From: CAXDOZ01 sp963991145
GTDB lineage: Bacteria; Bacteroidota; Bacteroidia; Chitinophagales; JABDMM01
NCBI GenBank assembly: GCA_963991145.1
Contig: CAXDOZ010000096.1
Location: 1-8,715, forward strand
DNA length: 8,715 nt
Direction: 5' to 3'
This document shows, in pieces, positions 1-6,385 of the stretch (its first letter is position 1; the number at the start of each line of letters is the position of its first letter). A program made the translations under genes and the position numbers. The notes under the pieces are model-generated. The model was given only the letters and a program-made list of their open reading frames with translations, was not told the DNA's origin and did not search any database.

Positions 1-3000
1 TGGACACGGATGATCAGCAATTGAGCTTGTCCAATGACACCTTATTCCTTCAGGACGGTGGCTTTGTAGTTCTGACAGATAATGTGATCGACTCGGATGC
101 AGACAGCACAAACGAGCTTCAGGATCTTGGTCTGACAGGCAACACACTTAGCCTGACTGGTAGTGCCGGAACGGTTGACCTAAGTGGATATCTTGACAAT
201 ACGGACAATCAAAATTTAAATCTAAGTGGAAACACATTGAGCATTCAAAATGGGAATTCTGTTGTCCTTTCTGATCTGGATAGCTTAAATGAAATTCAAA
301 CTCTAAGCATTTCGAATGATACGATCTTCCTTACAGATGGAGGCTTTGTTATAGTCCCATCCGACACCTCAGATAATGACTGGATAGGAGCAGGAACAGG
401 AGTTATGTATGCTACCAACCTAACTGATGATGTTGTTGTAGGGAATACAAACAACCTGGCTGCAAGGTTCCATGTAGATGCATTAGATGGATCAAATGCT
501 TACGGTATTCAGGCATTCACAAGTGCTAATTCTGTGGGAGGAGTGGCAGGCCTTAATCTGAGCACAATTAACTCCTCTACGGCAGGGTCAGTATTCGGAA
601 TTCGAAATGTAATTAACCGTCCCCAGGCAGCTTTGATTTATGGAGATAATATCGACATCAACCCAAATACATCTACTACCTCTACCGTGTATGGAAACTT
701 TATTGACATAGCAAATGGAGGAAATGGACAAAGAACTGGTCAGGTTGTGAATGTTGATTACTCAGGAACGGTAGCAAATAGCCCAATTGGAATTGATATA
801 GACATGACTAATAACTCCACCGCGGGTAGTCAAACCTATGGTATTCAAACCTCAATAGCTGGAACTGCAAACCAAATTAAAGCCGGTGTTTACAACGATT
901 TGATCGGGACAAATGGAAATCAAATGGGCGTCTACAACAGAATGGCTGGTCTCACAACTGGATCATCTTCAGGTATCTACAATCTTATGATTCCTACTGG
1001 AACAGGAGCAAGTTATGGTGTCTTTAATCAGTTTTCAGCTTCGGCGTCCACTGCTACCAGGTATGGACTATACAATAGTGATAATCTCTCCAATGCAGCC
1101 CAATTCTACGGAACATACAATTTCATTGCTGGGACTGGGACAGGTGCAAGATGGGGCTCGTATACAACCTTAAATAGCCAGAATGCAATTCAGGTAATTG
1201 GACATGAGGTTGATATTGCAGCAAACACAGGAGCAAATAATCAGTTTGGGTATCAGGCCAATATCGCCTCAACTAATGCCGGAAATAAGTACGGTTATTA
1301 TAGTTACATGCAACCTACATCCTCTGCCTCTGTTTATTACGGTTTTTACCATCGAAACTCAAGTACTAGTGCCGGCGTTCAATACGGTGATTATATCCTC
1401 ATGGATGGAACAGGTACGGGTGCTAAATACGGCGAGTATGTAAACATGCAAAGGGGAAGCGGTAATCTATATGGAAACTATATCCTGGCAAATGGGGATA
1501 ATAAAACGGGAATCTATGTCTCCAATTCCAGCGCTTTAAGTAATGCTATCGAAACAGACGGAAAAGTCCTAATAGATGGTGGTGTTACAAGTGATCCATT
1601 AACAATGATTGGAGTTACTCCAAGCGCAGATACAAGTGTACTTGTGATCAGTCCAACAGGGGTAGTTCATACAAGAGGAGTTAATGCCCTCGATGATGGC
1701 GATTGGACAGGAGGAGGAACTGGTTTGATGTATGCCACAAACCTGAGTGATAATATTGGGATTGGTAATACTGCATCAGCCAATTATAAAGTACATGTTA
1801 CTTCAAATACAGGTTCTTTAGCAGGAATGCGAATTGACATTCCAAGTACTAATAGTCAAAGTAATTACAGTTTGTATCTCTACAATCAATCTTCAGATAA
1901 TGGATCCCAATATGGTATATACAACTTTGTAGATGATATTGGTACAGGATTCAGGTATGGAACTTCCAACTATATTCAACAAAATTCAGCCTCCACAGGA
2001 ACCTTTTACGGTGAGTTTAACAATTTTGATGCTTACGGTACTTCTGGTACTAAATATGGAGAGTATACAAATCTTAGTGGCCTATCTACAAGTACCGGTC
2101 AGATGTATGGAAACTATGTTATAATGGGTTCCAATGGATCTGGAAACAAGTACGGATACTTCGCTAATGTAGATCAGACAACTGCTTCCAACCCTATAGT
2201 CTATGGCTACTATTCAGACTTGAATACATCTGGATCTGCTGCTAATTACGGTATCTACAATTTCATGTCTAATAGCAGTACTGCAGCTCAATATGGAGTA
2301 TACAATGAATTTGATCTGGGAGGAACCGGAGTTAAATACGGTATGTATAATCAGTTTGATGATTCTCAGGGTAATAAATATGGATCACGAACTGAGATGG
2401 CTGGAACAACAGCTGGAACTCAATACGGTCACTATGTAAGAAATTCAAACTCCTCTACCAATGCTAAATATGGATACTATGCTTTCCAAACAGCTGGAAA
2501 TGGCGTAGGGTACGGATTATACTCTTACCTGGTTCAGGATGCAGCCAGTGCAAGTACTCAATACGGTATTTACTCATTTGTTTCATCCACAGGGACTGGT
2601 ACTCATTATGGAGGATTCTTTAGTGCATTTGGCGACGGAAATTATGCCGTTTATGCTTCAAATACGGCAGCCAATGGATGGGCAGGATACTTTGTTGGGA
2701 ATGGATATATAGATGGAAACACGATAATCAATGAATCTGGAAACATTGACCACGATTTCAGAGTCGAAACCGATACTAGAACACATGGATTATTTGTGGA
2801 TGCAGGCAACGATGTAGTTAGGATCGGAGATGATAATGGATTCCTTACAAGCAATGGAGCTGTTATCGCTGGTGCTACTGTTGACTATGTTGTAGATATG
2901 GATAATGGAGCTGCCACTGGAACGGGAATCGGAATTGGATCTATTGAATTCCTGATTGATGGATCTTCTCAAACGGGTATTAATAATCGCTTTGTCCCAG

Positions 3001-3674
3001 CTACAGATAACATCCATGACCTTGGATCTACAACCCTACGTTGGGATGATGTTTACGCCACAAATGGTGTAATTCAAACTTCAGATGCAAGACTTAAGAA
3101 GGATATCCTGGATCTTGATTCTTACGGACTGGAAACAGTTATGAAACTTCGTCCGGTGACCTATAAGTGGAAAGATCAGCAGAAAGGATCTACTCAGATC
3201 CCGCCACATCTTCAGGAAACAAAGATTGGTCTACTGGCTCAGGAAGTGCTGGATGTTCTACCAGAAGTAGTTACAACTCATAACTGGGAAGTACCAAGTG
3301 AGGAATACCCAGACGTTTACGAACTCATTGAAACAGATAAACTGGGTTTGAACTACGATGAGATTGTTCCGGTGTTGATCAAAGCCATCCAGGAACAACA
3401 AGAGCAGATCGAAGCACTAAGCGGAAATGATTCACCTGCTCAGCCAATCTTTGATTTTGGTTCGGTAGATAAAGAAGGAAACACCCTACGGGTGGATTAT
3501 GATCCCACTTTCAAAGCTCAACTTGGTCCAGGAAAGATCCCGGTTATCAATATTACCAGCCTAGAAGAAGGTGTTCAGTACACGATCATTTCTAAAGATG
3601 CTTCAGGCTTTGAAGTGAAGTGTAATGCCGGAGCTGATACCATGAACTTTGACTGGACAGCTGTAGTTAGATAG
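1..3674 (+). CDS. Giant YG-repeat fibre protein with C-terminal Peptidase_S74 chaperone domain (5'-truncated)
   Basis: The frame is open from the left edge (first whole codon at base 3) to TAG at 3672-3674, so at least 1223 residues are present and the true start lies upstream. The TTG at 21 is internal to a repeat and is not the start. Order, counting base 3 as residue 1: four short 'LSLSxDTLFL' repeats (about 1-126); a 'DW-GAGTG-MYATNL' block (about 126-165) followed by YG repeats (about 167-508); a linker; a second DW block (about 567) with YG repeats to about 903; a head segment with 'FRVETDTRTHGLFVDAG' and 'LGSTTLRWDDVYATNG' motifs; the S74 domain from S1027; a short Gln/Glu-rich coiled coil (about 1124-1140); and about 84 extra residues ending 'FDWTAVVR'. 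S74 domains act as intramolecular chaperones that trimerise a fibre and then cleave themselves. In Bacteroidota such proteins are common and usually of unknown role. A secreted or surface trimeric fibre is inferred. No phage genes are nearby. The N-terminus and any signal peptide are outside the window. Confidence 0.9.
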   Translation, partial: DTDDQQLSLSNDTLFLQDGGFVVLTDNVIDSDADSTNELQDLGLTGNTLSLTGSAGTVDLSGYLDNTDNQNLNLSGNTLSIQNGNSVVLSDLDSLNEIQTLSISNDTIFLTDGGFVIVPSDTSDNDWIGAGTGVMYATNLTDDVVVGNTNNLAARFHVDALDGSNAYGIQAFTSANSVGGVAGLNLSTINSSTAGSVFGIRNVINRPQAALIYGDNIDINPNTSTTSTVYGNFIDIANGGNGQRTGQVVNVDYSGTVANSPIGIDIDMTNNSTAGSQTYGIQTSIAGTANQIKAGVYNDLIGTNGNQMGVYNRMAGLTTGSSSGIYNLMIPTGTGASYGVFNQFSASASTATRYGLYNSDNLSNAAQFYGTYNFIAGTGTGARWGSYTTLNSQNAIQVIGHEVDIAANTGANNQFGYQANIASTNAGNKYGYYSYMQPTSSASVYYGFYHRNSSTSAGVQYGDYILMDGTGTGAKYGEYVNMQRGSGNLYGNYILANGDNKTGIYVSNSSALSNAIETDGKVLIDGGVTSDPLTMIGVTPSADTSVLVISPTGVVHTRGVNALDDGDWTGGGTGLMYATNLSDNIGIGNTASANYKVHVTSNTGSLAGMRIDIPSTNSQSNYSLYLYNQSSDNGSQYGIYNFVDDIGTGFRYGTSNYIQQNSASTGTFYGEFNNFDAYGTSGTKYGEYTNLSGLSTSTGQMYGNYVIMGSNGSGNKYGYFANVDQTTASNPIVYGYYSDLNTSGSAANYGIYNFMSNSSTAAQYGVYNEFDLGGTGVKYGMYNQFDDSQGNKYGSRTEMAGTTAGTQYGHYVRNSNSSTNAKYGYYAFQTAGNGVGYGLYSYLVQDAASASTQYGIYSFVSSTGTGTHYGGFFSAFGDGNYAVYASNTAANGWAGYFVGNGYIDGNTIINESGNIDHDFRVETDTRTHGLFVDAGNDVVRIGDDNGFLTSNGAVIAGATVDYVVDMDNGAATGTGIGIGSIEFLIDGSSQTGINNRFVPATDNIHDLGSTTLRWDDVYATNGVIQTSDARLKKDILDLDSYGLETVMKLRPVTYKWKDQQKGSTQIPPHLQETKIGLLAQEVLDVLPEVVTTHNWEVPSEEYPDVYELIETDKLGLNYDEIVPVLIKAIQEQQEQIEALSGNDSPAQPIFDFGSVDKEGNTLRVDYDPTFKAQLGPGKIPVINITSLEEGVQYTIISKDASGFEVKCNAGADTMNFDWTAVVR
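3..380 (+). repeat. N-terminal short beta-type repeats (about four units) of the S74 protein
   Basis: Four imperfect protein repeats of about 25-40 residues are visible. Units 1 and 4 are closest (LSLSNDTLFLQDGGFVVL against LSISNDTIFLTDGGFVIV). Units 2 and 3 share 'L-L-GNTLS' followed by a short loop and a valine-rich strand (TVDLS, SVVLS). The linkers carry 'STNELQ' or 'SLNEIQ'. This pattern is typical of the stalk of Bacteroidota S74 proteins. Unit 1 begins at the window edge, so more copies may lie upstream. Confidence 0.75.
501..1520 (+). repeat. YG-repeat array A in the S74 protein (about 20 degenerate units)
   Basis: About 20 copies of a 'YGxY/N' strand occur at intervals of mostly 13-23 residues (for example NAYGIQAF, TVYGNFID, ASYGVFNQF, TRYGLYN, NKYGYYSYM, AKYGEYVNM, NLYGNYIL). 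The early units (501-860) are looser, with insertions and IDI or DID strands; the later ones are more regular. Inter-strand loops are Gly/Thr/Ser-rich, often 'GTGTG' or 'STSAS'. Such regular beta-turn repeats suggest a repetitive beta fold, possibly a trimeric beta-helix-like shaft. The fold is inference. At DNA level the copies are diverged, so this is a protein repeat and not a recent DNA tandem repeat. Confidence 0.8.
1863..2712 (+). repeat. YG-repeat array B in the S74 protein (about 18-19 degenerate units)
   Basis: This is a second, more regular YG array: SQYGIYNF, FRYGTSNY, TFYGEFNNF, TKYGEYTNL, QMYGNYVIM, NKYGYFANV, IVYGYYSDL, ANYGIYNFM, AQYGVYNEF, VKYGMYNQF, NKYGSRTEM, TQYGHYVRN, AKYGYYAFQ, VGYGLYSYL, TQYGIYSFV, THYGGFFSAF and degenerate last units NYAVYAS and GWAGYFV. 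Spacing is mostly 17-23 residues. It follows the second 'DW-GGGTG-MYATNL' block at 1701, which sits 1323 bp (441 codons) after the first at 378, so arrays A and B belong to a duplicated cassette. Confidence 0.8.
3081..3422 (+). other. Peptidase_S74 intramolecular chaperone domain with predicted autocleavage site
   Basis: The domain opens with SDARLKKDI and continues through 'LRPVTYKWK', 'KIGLLAQEVLDVLPEVV' and 'LGLNYDEIVPVLIKAI' to a Gln/Glu-rich coiled coil. In phage endosialidases the equivalent serine (S911 of endoNF) and the lysine five residues later (K916) form the self-cleavage dyad. Here S1027 (3081-3083) and K1032 (3096-3098) keep that spacing, so cleavage is predicted just before the serine, between codons ending at 3080 and starting at 3081. 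Motif match is direct; activity is inferred from the family. Confidence 0.85.
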
Positions 3675-3711
3675 AATCCAGGCAAACAGTGCATCGCTAG
3701 TGATTAAATAG

Positions 3712-3730
3712 ATTCGCTCTTCGAGCGGAT
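3712..3730 (+). terminator. Hairpin after the S74 gene, possible weak terminator or 3'-end stabiliser
   Basis: ATTCGCTC and GAGCGGAT pair around a TTC loop (eight pairs, one G-U), 38 bp after the stop codon. No T-tract follows; GATACAAATT and then nine A's come next. It is therefore not a canonical rho-independent terminator, but it is the only strong hairpin positioned to close the S74 transcript. The same decamer follows the hairpin after the GldJ/K-like gene at 7977-7988. Confidence 0.4.
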
Positions 3731-3758
3731 ACAAATTGGTGCAAAAAAAAATACATCA

Positions 3759-3800
3759 GGGCGGTTGATTGATTTAGAGCTTATCTAAATTTGACCGCCC
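3759..3800. repeat. Inverted repeat framing the fahA promoter (possible operator)
   Basis: The outer arms GGGCGGT (3759-3765) and ACCGCCC (3794-3800) are perfect 7-bp complements. A second pair, ATTTAGA (3772-3778) and TCTAAAT (3784-3790), lies inside around a GCTTA centre, with an asymmetric internal loop between the pairs. The whole element ends 15 bp before the fahA start codon and encloses the promoter boxes. This geometry suits either a protein-binding operator or a structured element read from the minus strand. No regulator gene is in the window. Confidence 0.55.
3765..3793 (+). promoter_or_regulatory. Bacteroidota-type promoter for the fahA operon
   Basis: TTG at 3765-3767, an 18-bp spacer, and TAAATTTG at 3786-3793 match the -33 (TTG/TTTG) and -7 (TAnnTTTG) consensus of the Bacteroidota primary sigma factor; the -7 box is a perfect match. 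Transcription would begin at about 3799-3803, giving a leader of roughly 13-17 nt before the ATG at 3816. It lies just before a tight three-gene unit. The start site itself is inferred. Confidence 0.6.
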
Positions 3801-3815
3801 TAAATAATTGAAACA

Positions 3816-5087
3816 ATGGTTCAAGCAAACGATCCTTCATTGAAGACCTGGGTTGAGATCCCGGCAAATTCAGATTTCCCAATTCAAAATCTTCCTTTCG
3901 GAATTTTCGAAAGTCCTAACCACAGCCCAAGAGTGGGTGTGGCGATAGGAGAGAAGATCGTGGACCTTTTAGCTCTTAACCGCGCCGGTTTGCTATCTGA
4001 ATTTGATATTGATGATTCAATCCTTGAAAACAGATATCTCAACGATCTCATTTCCCTTGGGAAAGCTAAGACCTCAAAACTCAGAAATCGCCTGGCTGAT
4101 CTTCTAAGAGAAGACAATGATGAGCTTCGCGATAATGTAGCACGCGCCAAGGTGATGGTAAAGCAATCGGCAGCTACCATGTTGCTTCCAATCAATATTG
4201 GTGACTATACTGACTTCTATTCTTCAATGGATCACGCCACAAACGTTGGGAAGATGTTTCGCGATCCGGAGAATGCTCTACTACCTAATTGGAAGCACCT
4301 GCCTGTTGGTTATCACGGCAGAGCCTCTTCAATTGTAGTTTCGGGCACACCCATCCATCGGCCGGTAGGCCAAACAAAACCCAATGATGATGAGCCACCT
4401 GTTTACGGCCCTTGTCGCTTATTGGATTTTGAATTGGAAATGGCTTTTGTTACCGGAAAAGGAACAGCACTTGGTTCGCAAGTGAGCACTGCAGAAGCTG
4501 AGGAATTCATCTTTGGCCTGGCCCTCTTTAACGACCTTTCTGCTCGCGATATTCAAAAGTGGGAGTATGTTCCACTAGGTCCATTCCTGGCAAAGAATTT
4601 TGGTTCGGCGATGTCGCCCTGGATCGTAACGCTTGAAGCTTTAGACCCTTTTAGAGTAGATGGATATGATCAGGATCCGGAAGTGCTTCCTTATTTGAAA
4701 TACGAGGGGAAGAAGAATTACGACATCAATCTCGAGGTGGCGATCAAGCCTGAATCAGGAGAGGAGAAAGTAGTTTGTAACTCGAACTTCAAGTATATGT
4801 ACTGGAATATGTGTCAGCAATTGGCGCATCAAACCGTGACCGGTTGCAATATTAATGTGGGCGACCTTTATGCCTCAGGTACGATCTCAGGACCAGAGGA
4901 AAACGAGTTCGGCTCAATGCTTGAAATTTCATGGAGAGGTACCAAACCAGTTCCAATGCCCGACGGTACTGAGCGTAAATTTATTCAGGATAAGGATTCA
5001 GTGATTCTTCGTGGATACGGCGAGCGCGATGGTGTGCGAATTGGTTTTGGAGAATGCATTACGCCAATTTTACCAGCAAAGATCTAG
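3816..5087 (+). CDS. fahA: Fumarylacetoacetase (EC 3.7.1.2)
   Basis: This 423-residue protein is full length for the family. It hydrolyses 4-fumarylacetoacetate to fumarate and acetoacetate, the last step of tyrosine and phenylalanine breakdown through homogentisate, in the cytosol. Residues 1-120 form the N-terminal FAH domain and 125-420 the catalytic domain. Motifs match mammalian FAH closely: DYTDFYSSMDHATN, LPVGYHGRASSIVVSG, RLLDFELEMAF, NDLSARDIQKWEYVPLGPF and GSMLEISWRGTK. By alignment from memory with mouse FAH, the metal ligands are D133, E206, E208 and D240, and catalytic or substrate residues are Y135, H140, R149, Y166, Q247, K260, T356 and E370; all are present. The ATG at 3816 fits the family N-terminus and sits just after the promoter. 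It is the first gene of a likely operon with the two genes downstream. Homogentisate dioxygenase and 4-hydroxyphenylpyruvate dioxygenase are not in the window. Confidence 0.97.
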   Translation: MVQANDPSLKTWVEIPANSDFPIQNLPFGIFESPNHSPRVGVAIGEKIVDLLALNRAGLLSEFDIDDSILENRYLNDLISLGKAKTSKLRNRLADLLREDNDELRDNVARAKVMVKQSAATMLLPINIGDYTDFYSSMDHATNVGKMFRDPENALLPNWKHLPVGYHGRASSIVVSGTPIHRPVGQTKPNDDEPPVYGPCRLLDFELEMAFVTGKGTALGSQVSTAEAEEFIFGLALFNDLSARDIQKWEYVPLGPFLAKNFGSAMSPWIVTLEALDPFRVDGYDQDPEVLPYLKYEGKKNYDINLEVAIKPESGEEKVVCNSNFKYMYWNMCQQLAHQTVTGCNINVGDLYASGTISGPEENEFGSMLEISWRGTKPVPMPDGTERKFIQDKDSVILRGYGERDGVRIGFGECITPILPAKI

Positions 5088-5088
5088 G

Positions 5089-5457
5089 ATGCCAACGATC
5101 AATAAATTCCAGGATCTCGAGATCTGGAAAGATGCCCAGAATCTCGGCCTGATGGTTTTTCAAATTGCCGGGAATGAAAAGATCGCCAAAGACTTTTCGA
5201 TTCAGGATCAGTTCAGAAAGACCGCCATGTCGATCTCGAGCTATATCGCAGAGGGATTCTCTTATGCCAGTAAGGTCGATTTTATTGGGAACCTCCGACA
5301 TTCGAGAGCATCGGTAGCCCAATTGCAAAACCTTGCTCATTTATTTGCGAGGATCGGGTACATCAGCACTGCAGAAAAAGATCAAGTCGAAAAGGCCTGT
5401 GAAGATCTGAACAAAAAGATCTCAGGCACCATCGAATTTATCGGAAAGGAAAACTAG
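5089..5457 (+). CDS. Four-helix-bundle protein, 23S rRNA-intervening-sequence (IVP/S23) family
   Basis: The 122-residue product is the usual size for this family. The start pattern 'INKFQDLEIWKDAQNLG' near the N-terminus, followed by 'DQFRKTAMSISSYIAEGFSYAS' elements and 'FIGNLRHSRASVAQLQNL', is the family signature; four amphipathic helices fit. The ATG at 5089 is chosen because it places the FxDLxIW motif correctly and comes one base after the fahA stop codon (TAGGATG), suggesting translational coupling. The frame stays open upstream to 5011, but that stretch lies inside the conserved end of fahA. Members were named from insertions in 23S rRNA genes, yet most, like this one, are free-standing and of unknown function. 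A distant relative, Avd, works with reverse transcriptase in diversity-generating retroelements; no reverse transcriptase is seen here. Function in this operon is unknown. Confidence 0.88.
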   Translation: MPTINKFQDLEIWKDAQNLGLMVFQIAGNEKIAKDFSIQDQFRKTAMSISSYIAEGFSYASKVDFIGNLRHSRASVAQLQNLAHLFARIGYISTAEKDQVEKACEDLNKKISGTIEFIGKEN

Positions 5458-5477
5458 GATTGCGCTAATTTAGGCGC

Positions 5478-6341
5478 ATGCCAAGTTACGATCCAAGAGA
5501 ACTTCACATAGCTAAAAGACAGGGCTATATAACTGCTGCGGTTGGTCCACGTCCGATCGCTTTTGCCAGTACTATCGATAAAGAGGGACGCGTAAATCTC
5601 GCTCCATATTCATTCTTCAACGCTTTTAGCGCCGAGCCGCCAATGATGGTTTTCAGCTCAAATAGAAGCGGGCGTACCGGAGAGACCAAGGACACTTATA
5701 AGAACATCAAGGAAGTGCCAGAGGTAGTGATCAATGTGGTTACTTATGATATGGTGCAGCAGGTGAGTTATGCCAGCTCCGAGTTTGATCGAGGCGTGAA
5801 TGAATTCGTAAAAGCGGGCTTTACTCAATTAGAATCTGAAACCGTGAAGCCGCCTCGAGTAGCCGAATCTCCTGTTCAGTTTGAATGCGAAGTAAAAGAA
5901 GTGATCGAGCTTGGAGATCAGGGCGGAGCAGGAAACTTGTTCCTCTGCGAGATCAAGCGCATGCACATTGCCGATGAGATCTTAAATGAGGAAGGCAGAA
6001 TAGATCAGGCAGCTTTAGACCTGGTAGGAAGAAGCGGAGCAAATTGGTATGTGCGGGTGAATGAGGATAGTCTCTTTGAAGTACAAAAGCCATCCAAACC
6101 AATAGGGATCGGTTTCGATAATTTCCCCGAATCTGTATTGAAGAGTGAAGTGCTCAGTGCGAATGATCTAGGGATTCTTGCATCTGTACCCGAACTGCCT
6201 ACGGAGGGCGAATTGAAGGAGTTTCAGCAAAACAACAATCCGCCCGAAGGGCGAAATGAAGCTCACGAAATTGCTAAGAGCATGATCTCAAACGGACAGA
6301 TCTCTGAAGCCTGGAAGCTCTTGCTGTCTATCGAGTCTTAG
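5478..6341 (+). CDS. Flavin reductase family protein (FMN-binding split barrel) with C-terminal extension
   Basis: This 287-residue protein has a flavin-reductase-like split-barrel domain at about residues 12-195, with characteristic segments VGPRPIAFASTID (22-34), NLAPYSFFNAFSAEPP (40-55) and the FMN-contact region 'GETKDTYKNI' (68-77). Proteins of this kind bind FMN and reduce it, or use it in redox chemistry, with NAD(P)H in the cytosol; the exact substrate is not readable. About 90 residues after the barrel (196-287) form a mostly helical, acidic tail, an extension I recall in many Bacteroidota homologues. The start at 5478 is the first ATG after the four-helix-bundle gene (20-bp gap) and gives the usual 'YDPRELH' N-terminus. 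A TGCGC/GCGCA mini-hairpin (5461-5478) ends on the start codon. From memory, flavin reductase genes often sit next to homogentisate-pathway genes in Bacteroidota, so a link to aromatic amino-acid breakdown is plausible but unproven. Confidence 0.9.
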   Translation: MPSYDPRELHIAKRQGYITAAVGPRPIAFASTIDKEGRVNLAPYSFFNAFSAEPPMMVFSSNRSGRTGETKDTYKNIKEVPEVVINVVTYDMVQQVSYASSEFDRGVNEFVKAGFTQLESETVKPPRVAESPVQFECEVKEVIELGDQGGAGNLFLCEIKRMHIADEILNEEGRIDQAALDLVGRSGANWYVRVNEDSLFEVQKPSKPIGIGFDNFPESVLKSEVLSANDLGILASVPELPTEGELKEFQQNNNPPEGRNEAHEIAKSMISNGQISEAWKLLLSIES

Positions 6342-6385
6342 ACAATAGAATTCCCATTTCTGCATTTTTCTTTAAAAGCAGCCTT

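Noticed and set aside
1198..2124. Small + strand frames inside the S74 gene (1198-1443, 1933-2124) and inside the GldJ/K-like gene (6708-6905, 6930-7112)
   Set aside because: They are out-of-frame readings of well supported genes, with no family resemblance.
501..2712. CRISPR or DNA-level tandem repeat
   Set aside because: The units are in frame, diverged at DNA level and conserved only as protein motifs.
2651..3017. Overlapping minus-strand reading frames within the S74 gene, and similar ones at 3884-4195, 5059-5340, 7158-7358, 7548-7969 and 8048-8257
   Set aside because: Each lies opposite a well supported gene, shows no recognisable protein family, and has low-complexity or shadow-like composition.
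21..3674. TTG at 21 as the start of the S74 gene
   Set aside because: The frame is open to the left edge and the residues before it (DTDDQQ) match the linker of the next repeat (NTDNQN), so the codon is inside a repeat unit.
1..3674. Evidence of a prophage from the tail-fibre-like S74 protein
   Set aside because: No capsid, portal, terminase, integrase or lysis genes are present, and S74 proteins are common in ordinary Bacteroidota chromosomes.
3743..3800. Inverted repeat 3759-3800 as an intrinsic terminator
   Set aside because: On the + strand no T-run follows. On the minus strand the T9 run (complement of 3743-3751) is separated from the stem by 7 nt and no minus-strand gene is seen. A promoter inside the repeat fits better.
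5011..5088. ATG at 5011 as start of the four-helix-bundle gene
   Set aside because: It would add 26 residues that overlap the conserved end of fahA in another frame and do not belong to the family; ATG 5089 gives the expected N-terminus and length.
5466..5473. TAATTTAG as a -7 box for the flavin reductase gene
   Set aside because: One mismatch to TAnnTTTG, no TTG at the expected upstream distance, and it lies in a 20-bp gap inside a probable operon.
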